DNA from: Phoronis australis
Lineage: Eukaryota > Phoronida > Phoronidae
NCBI GenBank assembly: GCA_002633005.1
Contig: NMRA01000090.1
Coordinates: 867,500 to 929,499 of the forward strand
Length of the DNA: 62,000 nucleotides
Direction of reading: 5' to 3'
Shown: positions 10,601 to 19,405 of the stretch, in pieces
How the letters are laid out: the number at the start of each line of letters is the position of its first letter
Numbering within the stretch: position 1 is the first letter of the stretch
Translations under genes and position numbers: made by a program
The notes under the pieces: generated by a model
Told to the model about the DNA's origin: nothing
Databases searched by the model: none
The model's input: the letters and a program-made list of their open reading frames with translations, nothing else

Positions 10601-12984
10601 TTCCATCGCAACTGATCACATAGGAGCGATGGTGCATAGTGTTCATCTAACTGATGGGGACGCAACTTTATTTTTGAGCACAATAACTAAAAATGCTAAG
10701 CAGTAAAAGTCGCTCAAGCCAAAAGCGTGTGGCAGTCTTTCAGTTAACTTGGCCGGAAGTCTGTTGTACCGGTGCACTTGTTTACGAAGGTACTTGGCAT
10801 GAAAATTTTGTCCTGGTTTGTGCAACTTTGAAAAAATGCAGTGGTGAATCGTGAAATCAGTAATTTTACAAGTATGCAATGTGATACGAACTTCCCTTCA
10901 CCCTCTGTGAAATGAAAAATCTGGAAATTTAACTAAAACTTTGCAAAAAGGAAAAGGTATTCTATCTTTAAGTTGTGTAAATTTTCATTTTCGTATCAAA
11001 TATAAAACAGTCATTGTCTTGTGAATTGTATTCATTGGTAGGTCGTGCATTCAGTTAAGTTTGGCAGCAGTCTTTATGTAATACCGATAATTAACCCATT
11101 CCAGGTCTACTTTCTGCACAAAAAAGAATCTTTTGACAATGAAGTTTTTCATGGAAATCCCCTGGTATGTTGAGGAAATTGAAAACACTGACTGTCAGTG
11201 GGACCCAGGATTGAAGCTCTGGCGTGATTCTTAAATTTGTTGCCAATTTTGACACAATTCTTGCTCTCATGAACTCAGAGTCAGCTGACTGTTCTCTTTC
11301 AGGAATGTTGGAATAGGCGCATGCTCAATGGCCGCTCGCGTTGGCGGAATGGTGGCGCCACAGTTGGTGTTCCTGGTGAGTTGCCATGTACGGTGTGAAG
11401 GCTTGTTTTACAAATATTGTCTGACTGATGAAACTGTCGAATGAGAGACTTTTAAATTGCAACGTGGTAACTGGTCATGTGGGACCATATACCAGCGACA
11501 TCTACAGGACGAGGAGGCAGTTTATAACTTTTGTTTAAAACATCTCATCTGATGACACTCTAAAGACTAAGTGTCTTTTCACAAAGTCAATTGTCCCCCT
11601 TTGTTACTCGCTGCAAAGAAGTACCTGCTGATACAGCTGGGTGGTAGTATGAGTCACCGGTCTCATGTGATCAGCCCCATTGTTCCAGAAAGTCTCCCAT
11701 TGTCCGCTGCCTCTACTCATTGAAATCCACATTGGATGTTAACCAAGTGTTGTCTGACTAAAGCTTTTTGGTTTCAATTCCCGGATATAATGCTAACTGC
11801 GGTTTCCAGGCTGAATTTTATAGTATTATATTTTTGTGTATTTCTTAAATTAAATGTTAACTGTTGAAAAAAATTCGCTCATGGTGTTTTTTGGCACTGG
11901 CACTCTTAACAGTTTTTGTGGACTAGTACAAACTTCTGACATCTGTGATCAAAACCAACCGAAGCCTGTGTTATTAAAGGTCAGAAGTCTGGTCATAGCT
12001 GAGATGGTCGCAACTTTAAATTTAATTTGTACACAGTCTATTGTCAGTGGTGGTCCAGAAATTAAACTTCAAGTCAATTATAACATTTCTGCTATTTTAA
12101 AAACTTAGCTTTGTATGAGCAGTAACGTGTCTAGGATCATCTAAGCTATGACTGTACTTACGGCCTTTCATGAAACTGGTCCATGAATATTAAAGTGATA
12201 TCTGCCTTTATTTTTTGTGTGAACTTTCAGAAAGTTTTTACAAAAAAATATGGAAGCTCTTGCATGTGTAGGTCGAAATAGGTTCTTACATGGATCTATA
12301 TTGACTCAGCCACCAGGTGGCTAGAACTGCTTGACCACTAGTTGGCTCACCAAAAACTGCCAAATAACACGTCAATTATATTTTGTAAGTCGGCCAAGAA
12401 GAAGTTTAGGACAGAACAGTTTCAAAACGAGTTTGGAAAATTTACTGCATTGAAAGCATCAGAAATGGACCAATGTAAGCAAGAGCATAGATGGCCGCTT
12501 GGTGCTCGATATTACATGATATTGTGACACTTACATGAGAGGTAACTCTGACCTGATATAATACATTCTAGTGTTGGCTTGTGAAGTAAACGAGTATCGG
12601 CTAAATGGTGATTAAACTTTCTTTTGCCAGAGTCAATTATCCAAGCCTCTCCCGTTCATCTGTTTTGGAACCTTCTGTTTGCTCTGTGCCATATCCATCC
12701 TGTTTGTTATGGAAACAAAAGAACTAGCTCTACCCGATTCATTCCGATCTCAATGGAAGCTGCGTGCTAACGATGAGGTTGCGAGGACTCCTGTTGCTGG
12801 CTCGTCTAGAAGCATTCCAGAGTCTGTTGAACTGTTGGATGCCAAAGACCAGTCAGTAATTAGTAGGTCATTCCAAACACAAGGTGGCGATGGAGCTGCA
12901 GAAGACACTCCTGTGGCTGAATCTTCATCCAACGCTCAGCTACTCCCAGTTGGCCTCGAATTGGAAGATGGTGTAGGAGTTTGA
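1386..12984 (+). CDS. SLC22: SLC22-family solute carrier (organic cation transporter-like), complete, 10 coding exons
   Basis: This is a major facilitator superfamily carrier of organic cations, zwitterions or anions at the plasma membrane; the substrate cannot be told from sequence. Coding exons are 1386-1691, 2843-3074, 4373-4559, 5572-5704, 6859-6959, 7641-7775, 8902-8984, 10421-10541, 11303-11375 and 12631-12984, all GT-AG and phase-consistent, giving 574 aa (family about 550). Residues 1-40 have the family N terminus and TM1. The large extracellular loop carries N-glycosylation sequons at N58, N65 and N74. The MFS loop signature GQLADLFGRKK lies at 132-142, the hallmark WIPESPRWL at about 243-251, and the late conserved GIGACSMAARVGGM segment at about 436-449. 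The tail after ETKELALPD is acidic and Ser-rich. A TGA immediately upstream in frame (1380-1382) makes 1386 the first possible ATG. Family membership is firm; OCT versus OCTN or another subgroup is open. Confidence 0.93.
2395..2561 (-). mobile_element. tRNA-derived SINE, copy 1 (reverse strand)
   Basis: Read on the reverse strand, the head is GGAGGAGACAGTGTGACTCA followed by an A-box-like stretch and a B box (GGTTCAAATCC). The tail then resembles the copy near 60255-60415 (ACTG...CAAGCA...GTGAATG...GAACCT-GAT). It sits in SLC22 intron 1. Confidence 0.65.
2843..3074 (+). CDS. SLC22: SLC22 coding exon 2 (residues 103-180)
   Basis: The acceptor is TTCCAG. The exon starts WNLVC and includes TM2, the GQLADLFGRKK loop and TM3, ending in phase 1 before GTTAGT. 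Confidence 0.92.
3108..3355 (+). mobile_element. Tc1-like MITE, copy 1 (complete)
   Basis: The left end TACAGTACTAGCCAAAAG and the right end, whose reverse complement is TACAGTACAAGACAAAAG, form long terminal inverted repeats beginning CAGT next to a TA dinucleotide. Length is 248 bp with no transposase. CAGT ends and a TA target are typical of Tc1/mariner. It lies in SLC22 intron 2, just past exon 2. Confidence 0.8.
3817..4088 (+). mobile_element. Tc1-like MITE, copy 2 (complete, diverged)
   Basis: It starts TACAGTACAAGTCAAAAA and ends ...CTTTTGTCTTGGGCTGTA. The interior keeps the family's GACCAAGAATGAAG and GTGGCTAAGC blocks. Confidence 0.72.
4373..4559 (+). CDS. SLC22: SLC22 coding exon 3 (residues 180-242)
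   Basis: The acceptor is TTTTTCAG. The exon encodes LMVVNFVLPIEF and the following TM segments. Two donors lie 3 nt apart (after 4559 or 4562); both keep the frame and differ by one Trp. Confidence 0.9.
4587..4672 (+). mobile_element. Tc1-like MITE, right-end fragment
   Basis: Only the right half remains: AAATTAGCCATCATGA, then ATTTTGTCTGATTACTTTTG and CTTGTACTCTA. It begins about 25 bp after the exon 3 donor. Confidence 0.7.
5572..5704 (+). CDS. SLC22: SLC22 coding exon 4 (residues 242-286)
   Basis: It opens with the family signature WIPESPRWL after acceptor CTGTAG and ends in phase 0 (...YAK) before GTATTT. Confidence 0.92.
6282..6479 (-). mobile_element. tRNA-derived SINE, copy 2 (reverse strand)
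   Basis: On the reverse strand it begins GGATGACTCAGTGGTGTAGT, has an A box (GTGTAGTGGTTAAGG) and a B box (GGATTCAAATCC) about 45 bp apart, then an unrelated body ending GTGTAAAAAGACCAAGAGAT-TTTAAT. This tail also forms the ends of the foldback element at 61631-61790. Lying in SLC22 intron 4, it is a SINE and not a tRNA gene, since the acceptor stem does not close. Confidence 0.7.
6859..6959 (+). CDS. SLC22: SLC22 coding exon 5 (residues 287-320)
   Basis: A short exon in the large intracellular loop. It reads REIEKRHHANKYSYWHLF and onward, between acceptor TTTTACAG and donor GTAAGT. It was found by phase matching between exons 4 and 6 and leaves no gap in the protein. Confidence 0.88.
7400..7620 (+). 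repeat. dispersed repeat, copy 1 (partner near 26880-27050)
   Basis: It shares with 26880-27050 the blocks ATAGC(A/T)CCTCATGCA, GAGATAA and AGCCAAA-TTGGACA-TTTTCT in the same order and spacing. It abuts the exon 6 acceptor region. Class unknown. Confidence 0.5.
7641..7775 (+). CDS. SLC22: SLC22 coding exon 6 (residues 320-365)
   Basis: The acceptor is CACCCTTAG. It encodes FTSSAVYYGINLN, covering TM7-TM8, and ends in phase 2 before GTGAGT. Confidence 0.92.
8902..8984 (+). CDS. SLC22: SLC22 coding exon 7 (residues 365-393)
   Basis: It encodes IGRRWTVFMLML, the second-half GRR loop, plus the next TM, between acceptor GTTTCAG and donor GTGAGT. Confidence 0.9.
9627..9889 (+). repeat. dispersed ~260-bp repeat, copy 1 (partner 21185-21440, inverted)
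   Basis: A pyrimidine-rich run of CCTCTTTTTTGATTTCAA-type units is followed by TTCATGCAAAA, TTTCAGTTAAATTTTA, CCTATT-ATTT and CACCT-GAAAATTTTCC. The reverse complement of 21185-21440 has the same blocks throughout. It lies in SLC22 intron 7. No ORF or terminal repeat was seen. Confidence 0.65.
10421..10541 (+). CDS. SLC22: SLC22 coding exon 8 (residues 393-433)
   Basis: It encodes the TM10 region with AAAQVLSAEVFPTLAR, a conserved AE-(V/L)-(F/Y)-PT block of the family, between TGTGCAG and GTATGG. Confidence 0.92.
11303..11375 (+). CDS. SLC22: SLC22 coding exon 9 (residues 433-457)
   Basis: It encodes NVGIGACSMAARVGGMVAPQ (TM11), between CTTTCAG and GTGAGT, ending in phase 0. Confidence 0.92.
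12631..12984 (+). CDS. SLC22: SLC22 coding exon 10 and stop (residues 458-574)
   Basis: Last TM (PFICFGTFCLLCAISILFVM), then ETKELALPD and an 85-residue cytoplasmic tail rich in Ser, Glu and Asp, ending at TGA 12982-12984. Confidence 0.9.
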   Translation, partial: SQLSKPLPFICFGTFCLLCAISILFVMETKELALPDSFRSQWKLRANDEVARTPVAGSSRSIPESVELLDAKDQSVISRSFQTQGGDGAAEDTPVAESSSNAQLLPVGLELEDGVGV

Positions 12985-13040
12985 ATTTGTGAGGCTGTCG
13001 ACTTTACCTCTGCTCTTGTGAAATGTGCAGTAGACTTTCA

Positions 13041-13265
13041 AGTACAACGTATTCAGACAAAATGTCCGATAATTCCTCATTGGTGGATTCATTGCCAGAA
13101 TAGCATTCCCTCATGATCATGAATGAAGGAGAACTAACAGAAAAGTTGGTAATGTGGCTCAGCCATTCTGTATTGTCGCTCTTGTAGTTATTATCAATAA
13201 TTTTTGCTGTTAGCAGTCCTGATTGGAAAATGGCATTTTGTCTGATTACTTTTTACCTCGTGGTG
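13041..13265 (+). mobile_element. Tc1-like MITE, copy 4 (ends decayed)
   Basis: It has GTATTCAGACAAAATG on the left, CATGAATGAAGGAG and GTGGCTCAGCCATTCTG inside, and GGCATTTTGTCTGATTACTT on the right. The outermost CAGT ends are degraded. It starts about 55 bp after the SLC22 stop codon, so it is probably transcribed in the 3' UTR. Confidence 0.7.
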
Positions 13266-14114
13266 TATTTAAGATATGGACAGGTGTACGCGTTGTTTTG
13301 GTTACAGTTAAGTTTGGTTACAACGAACAATTTAGAAACTTCGGTTCCTCGAGGCTTTTTTTACTTTTTCACTGTATCGTGAACTAGGAACCTCTTTCTC
13401 AAAAAGACTGTTGTCTTTTGTCCTTGGACTTTTGTCTAAAAAGCAGTCTATGGATGACTTAACCTGTTTCACGAATTTCTGTCTGCAACTTGAAGTGAAA
13501 AGGCAGAAATCTGTATTCTGCTCGAAAGAGACAAAACGTTTCGATAAACACAACATGCCAAAGAATAAAGTTTTAGCTATTTGTAGCTAGAGTTTTGCTA
13601 CAAATTGTGTTAATAGTCTCTCTGAGAAACAGACCGCTCCCCTGACAGGTCACATAAAATTTTCCTTACGTTAGAAAAGGATCTCGCCACCATAAAAGCT
13701 TTAGTTATTAGTTCATAGGTATTTTGTCGAGTGAAACAGTCGTCTGGAGTACGGCCGCAGTAGAGTGGTTTTGGTCCCCTAACTCCGATATTATTCAGGA
13801 CCACACGATGGTTCCCAAAATCGCATGAAAGAAGTTATTTTTTCAGTTTGAAACACTGTCCTCGCACGTGCTTGAAAGGTTCATTTAAAGTCACCGCATC
13901 CTTGAAATGTGGAAATAGGGTGCAACTCCATTGAAACAATGGTGACAAGTAAACACTTTCTAGTAAGACGTCCACAAAAAATTGTCATCGTCTTTTCTTT
14001 GAAATTGTTTTTGGCTAAATGAAACAAAATTCCTTGTTTTGGGTATAATTTTAATTGGCAACCTGGAGCCACCATTTGTGACACAATTTTAAGTGTGTGT
14101 GTGTGGGGGGGGGG

Positions 14115-14268
14115 NNNNNNNNNNNNNNNNNNNNNNNNNNNNNNNNNNNNNNNNNNNNNNNNNNNNNNNNNNNNNNNNNNNNNNNNNNNNNNNNNNNNNN
14201 NNNNNNNNNNNNNNNNNNNNNNNNNNNNNNNNNNNNNNNNNNNNNNNNNNNNNNNNNNNNNNNNNNNN
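14115..14268. other. assembly gap (154 N)
   Basis: A run of N preceded by (GT)n then a G run. The simple repeat probably broke the assembly. The true length is unknown. Confidence 0.97.
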
Positions 14269-14999
14269 GGGTGGTTGGGAAGTGATTGGTTCTCTGGGCA
14301 ACCAGTTGCTTGAAACGGTCTAAAATAGGGATGCAACTAAGCTCCCTAAATCATCAGTGCTTACATTTTTGACTTTATTTATTTACAAAAAGTATGTTTT
14401 TCTACCTCCTTACCTTTATAATTACAAGGCTAGCTCTTCATTTAGTTATGCCATAACAATGTGGAGGCTGATCTCATATTTCAATTAATGTTAATAGGGA
14501 CCTAGTCCAGGAGTTAGGGACGTTGCATGAAAGTGCCCCTATTTATTTCCAGCAATAGTAAGAATTCAGAATAGAGTTTACTACTGTTGTGTACAAAAAA
14601 GTTAATATCCGGTTCAGTGATGAAGTTAAAATGGCATTAGAAAGTTCAATCAGTGTTTGCACAAGACGGCAAATGTGGTTTTTTCGAAACATGAAATAAG
14701 TCACTGGTTTCCCTTTGCTATCCGGAGACTCCGATTTTCGTGGGATTGAGAAAATGATCTTCAACTGTATTGTCTGTTTTATTTGTTTACTTATGATTGG
14801 GCTCGAAAACTGGGCTGCTTCATACCCAAATTGTACCTTTTAAGATAATATTCTTACCAATTGCCTTCATTTTGTAAAAATTTAGTTCGAGTTAATTGGC
14901 TTATCTTAAGATTTTGATGTTCAAGCCGTCAGACGTGTCTCTTGAATTCAGTTTTGTCTCAGTTACGTTTTACTTGTCACAATGCATTTCTCAAACTGT

Positions 15000-15048
15000 G
15001 TATCATGTACATGTATCATGTACATGTATGTACATGTACATACATGTA
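15000..15048. repeat. (ATGTAC)n simple repeat
   Basis: Alternating ATGTAC/ATGTATC units, self-complementary. Confidence 0.85.
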
Positions 15049-15529
15049 AGTTGTTTCCATTTAGCAATGTATGGACGATGAGCCCTACAGTTGGGCATTA
15101 AACTTTAAAGGGAGTATGCAATCATGGCAATCGCTTTATTACTTGTTGTTACGTACAGTGTAGGCTGAGGGTAATTTGTTTAAACTGTGAAAGAAATCTG
15201 TTTCGTTAGATCTGAAAACTGTCCTTGTGTCTGAAACTTGAAATTTGCTCAGATTTTGCAAGATGTCATTTATAAACATGACCTAGTTTTGTACTTATGT
15301 TCAACATGTAGCAGGTGGGAGTTGACCTGTCATATGTCAGTTTTAGAATATTGTTTTCTGTTGTTGCTCTTCACGTCATTCTCAGACATATATGTGGCTT
15401 GATTTTGTATGCGCCAATGTAGAGGACATTGCTTGTTAAATAATTTATACTCTCACCAGGACCACTTTATGTATAATTGGAGATTTGTAGGTTGAGGGGC
15501 TGCACATTGTTAATGCAAAGCAAGATTTG

Positions 15530-15565
15530 AATAAATTATGTTGCTCAAGTATGTGCGGAAATAAA
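15530..15565 (+). terminator. candidate poly(A) signals for SLC22
   Basis: Two AATAAA hexamers (15530 and 15560) lie at the end of the T-rich + strand region and about 120-160 bp before the opposing SCAMP signal. Confidence 0.45.
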
Positions 15566-15684
15566 TTATCATTTTCCAACTGTGAACCGGTGCTTAGTTA
15601 ATTTTGGTGTTGACATTTCACATAGGAATTTTAAATAGAAATGTATCCCACCCACAGCAAACAACTGGTCACCAATAACAAATA

Positions 15685-15690
15685 TTTATT
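15685..15690 (-). terminator. SCAMP1: candidate poly(A) signal for SCAMP
   Basis: TTTATT on the + strand is AATAAA on the - strand. The base-composition bias flips at about 15600-15640, consistent with a SCAMP transcript ending here and a 3' UTR of about 3.6 kb. Closer hexamers exist, so this is one option. Confidence 0.35.
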
Positions 15691-16720
15691 ATACAGCCAT
15701 ATGAAATAACAACATTCTCTATATACAGCCAATACATATCTGCAAGCCAAGCAGAACCACTTACTAAATTTACAGGGTATGACCAAGCAACCTGTGGTCA
15801 AAGCCAGCAATCCAATCCTCATGATGACAGCACCTTCAAAAACCCTGACCTCCAGTGTTTCGGTGAGAAATCTGGTCTCCAGGACTAGAGTTGTTCCTGG
15901 GTATGGAGCACTTTCGACTGGGTGTGAATTGGTACTGCTTGTTCGGGTGATCACAGGTGCAGGACTAGGATTTAGGGATTGCAGCTGAAACCTAGAGGCG
16001 AAGGCATGGAATCGTTTACGCACCCTGTAGGTCAGAAGATTGGATTACAGTGTACAACATACCTTTCACTGGTTAAACAAAGCACATTTCAATGGACAAC
16101 TGTTCAACACACCGCTGATCAGCAATATGATCAATAGTGTTACCCGAAATGCATGTTTATAACAGCAGGCGTTACAAAATGAACGAACACAGCAGTTCAG
16201 TCATGCATTCAAACAGTACAACAAATCATTGATTACTTCAGGAATTAAAACGAATAACAACTTTCCGACCAGTTTATAAACGATAATGCATTCTCCAGTC
16301 ACCTAAATTACCATTCCAGCTATCTTTTAGTTCAAAGCAATGGTCATTATGATGGAGCAACTATACATATTAATCACATACTGATAAACAACCAATACTC
16401 AACATAAGTAAATAAATATTTTAATTAAAATGGTATGGCTTAAATCATATTTAGAGTTGGCTTTGCACAGCATGGCCTCATGCTAGCATCTTTGGCAATT
16501 TCTCAGTCAATAAAATCATCAAACGCCCAGCTACACGGAACTCCTTTCCGGAATGTTCGAGAAACGTCGTAACAACTTGAGGAAATGACTTGAGGGGACG
16601 ACAACTTTTGACCCAGAACATGCCTTGAATATGATGCCATCATTGATCATTACAGTTCGCATTCGAGTTATTCAACACAGCTGGTTCCTCTCTTTCCTGT
16701 TTACTAGATCATTCTGGAAA

Positions 16721-16780
16721 CTACCTCGGCATAACAGGGTTCTAAACAGACTACCTCGGCATAACAGGGTTCTAAACAGA
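16721..16780. repeat. perfect 30-bp tandem duplication
   Basis: CTACCTCGGCATAACAGGGT plus TCTAAACAGA, two identical units. Confidence 0.95.
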
Positions 16781-17805
16781 CAACAACACAGAAGTGGCAT
16801 TTACCCCCTTCATGTCACACCACACATACGTTCAACAGAAACAGGACCCCGTAACTTAAGTCACCTGACACATGCATGTTAAGTGACGCATGTTGGCAAG
16901 TAAGTCGTTGAAGACAAGAGTGAAATGTTAAGAACTGTGTGAGAGTGGACGCTATGGCTTACAGAGAATTTTGAAATGTTTACAAATTTGGCATGCATTG
17001 ATTTGTGGGAATCGAACTGAAATTGCTTGTGAACAAGTCGTGAAGTACAGGTAAAGACTGCGGACAGTGCTTGTCACTGTGCGCCATGGGGTCAATGTTC
17101 TCATCCTGACCCTGCACAGTGCGACCACTGGCATGCCATTGTAGTTCCAATCCGTCACGAACATTGCCTAAATTATGCAAGATAGGTTCGCAAATACAGT
17201 GCGAACAGGAATCTACTGAAATGGCACATTTTGCCACAACAAATATCGTGTCAAAACTCCGTGCTAAAGTCAGGGTGGATTTACATTTATCTACAACTAT
17301 AGTACAAATACTATGGACTACATCACATCAATGAGCCCATCTTACTGCAATACTATTCACATTAATATTGTGAATACTCATTATACCTGGAGACAATCCC
17401 ACTAATCATCAATAAACAAAGTGAAGCAACACATCGGGCCGGCAGGGATAGCAGTGCTACCAGTTGACTAGAAAGCAGCACCTCAAGCCAAAAGCTCGTC
17501 AGCATTACACAGCTAGGATAGTTCATTTCACCAATCGACCAAAATGTACAAGTCAACCGATGTCAACTATTATGTCGTTATACAATAACTGCAATGCCAA
17601 TAATAATGAAGACACAATAGCCAATATATGTAGAGTGGGAGGGAATGTAGTGAGAGAGCACCTCGAATACCCATAGTTAGGTACTTCACTATACATCCTG
17701 CGAGCACCACCAGCACAAGGGGGGCATATATGCAATGGATTACGTCTATCATGAATCTTACTCACGCAGTCGGAGTGTGATCACTTCTGAAATGCGTGAC
17801 GAGAC

Positions 17806-17865
17806 ATTCATTGCATTACTCAGAGGCACTGGTAAATTCATTGCATTACTCAGAGGCACTGGTAA
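17806..17865. repeat. perfect 30-bp tandem duplication
   Basis: ATTCATTGCATTACTCAGAG plus GCACTGGTAA, two identical units. Confidence 0.95.
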
Positions 17866-18560
17866 AATTCAGGGGCATTGCTGTAACTCATCCCAACATA
17901 TTAGGCATATCAACATATTCCTACAATCAAAGCATATTACAACCTTTGCCAGGTGTTTCAATATGCCAAACACCAACAACCCCATCTTGTGCTTCATCAC
18001 AGAACTAGCCGGTTGAACTGACGGCCATACTAGTTTCAACTCACAAAAATACACCTGTCAATTCCTACCAATTGAGTTCAATCAGTACCTAAACTGGTTA
18101 TTCCATACAACTAGCATCCAATGATAGCCAACTTTACAACCCAAAAATCACTTGCTATGAGACTAGGATGTCAGCACAAAACCAAAGTGGTCTAGCGCAT
18201 TTGCATGTAGGTTAGACAGAACCAAGCAGCAGAGAGGTGACATCCTTAGGTACAACAATGAGCCATTGCCGTTAATACTTAGCAAAGTAATTATGTTTCG
18301 ACAATTGCACCTTTGATATTTCAACTTATAACTTCTAATAGTTTTCAAAAAAAGATGATGTTTCTTTTTGTAAAAAAATTGGCCAAACGATGAACATAAA
18401 CTTTCAATCAACTCTTCAGTCGGGCAATTTCAAGTTTTACTTGATCTTGTCTGGTTTCCTTCCCAAATTTCATAGAATGCCGTCACCTTTTTTGATAACT
18501 ACTGACTCTTAACCTGGAAAGCTGGTGACCCTTGACCTTTAGCCTACTCAAACCCATATC

Positions 18561-18697
18561 ACAGGGGTGGCGCAGCACTGAAAAAAGTGGGGGGACTACA
18601 GTCCCCTCAGCCCCCTGTGGTGCATTGCCTACAGACCAAGTGCGGCGTAGCACAGTGGGGGCTATAACCCCCAGCCCCCTATGGTGCGCCGCCCATG
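18561..18697. repeat. GC-rich hairpin doublet
   Basis: Two related units, each with a GCGYAGCAC start, a GTGGGGG...CCCC inverted pair and a CAGCCCCCT-TGGTGC end. The GC-rich block stands out in an AT-rich region. Confidence 0.6.
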
Positions 18698-19252
18698 TAT
18701 CAATGAGTCATGTCTGTACCTAAAGCCAACTCTTACATAGACAAGCTGGTGTCTAACTAAAGACGTGTAGTCCAATTCTCGGCCAAGCAATGAAATCAAC
18801 ACCATGATTTACATAAGAAACGGGATTACACTGTGTAGTCACTTGAACTTTACATCACTACTACCTACACTGATAATTCACAAAAAACGTTCCACAAGAA
18901 GTAACTATCCAACTTACGGTGAAATCTCACCAATTCCGGACAAAAATAATGACGAAAATTGTTCTTTTCTTGCATTTCAAAGCCATGTGAAATTGTTGCG
19001 AATGCCCACAATTTCACAGAACATCGTCTTATAGTACATAATGTAGCTATGGAATCAAATTGACTGAGCAAGCATGTATTTCATGCTATTTCTCTTTTAC
19101 ATCAATCAACATATATGAGTCCACTTGTCTGTCACATTATCTCCTAAATCCGAGAGATTCTACCGTAAATCTTGGCGCTAAGTTATTTTCAAGAAGTCAG
19201 TAATGAAAGTCCGATGATAGCAGAAAGTCTAATAGTCAGCACTGGCTCTTGG

Positions 19253-19405
19253 CTAATATCGGTTACCGGCAGCCATGTTCCGCACGGCACCCTGGGCTGC
19301 CGCCCCTGCCGCATTCTGAACGGCGTCATTTTTCATCACACCAGTAGCAAACTCCTGCTGTGCCTTCTGAAAGCTAGCACCAGTGCTACGGTATAACCGA
19401 TGAAC
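19253..19405 (-). CDS. SCAMP1: SCAMP coding exon 9 and stop (residues 297-346)
   Basis: [20 protein letters not shown] then an Ala-rich tail ending AAGNRY and TAG. Confidence 0.94.
   Translation of the reverse strand, partial: VHRLYRSTGASFQKAQQEFATGVMKNDAVQNAAGAAAQGAVRNMAAGNRY

Larger units (their letters stand above)
12985..15580 (+). other. SLC22 3' UTR / downstream region
   Basis: No coding sequence. Candidate poly(A) signals AATAAA lie at 13564-13569, 15530-15535 and 15560-15565. The stretch stays T-rich on this strand up to about 15600, as expected of transcribed SLC22 sequence. It contains a MITE copy (13041-13265) and the assembly gap. Which poly(A) site is used cannot be told without transcripts. 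Confidence 0.5.
15691..19252 (-). other. SCAMP1: probable SCAMP 3' UTR / flank
   Basis: No supported ORF. The + strand is A-rich here, so the - strand is T-rich, as in SCAMP introns. It holds two perfect 30-bp tandem duplications (16721-16780 and 17806-17865) and a GC-rich hairpin doublet (about 18561-18697). Confidence 0.45.

Noticed and set aside
14089-14336. ORFs across the N run
   Set aside because: Artefacts of unknown bases.
15631-16023. 130-aa ORF on the - strand
   Set aside because: No recognisable domain, no splice partners, and it lies at the likely SCAMP 3' end; probably untranslated sequence.
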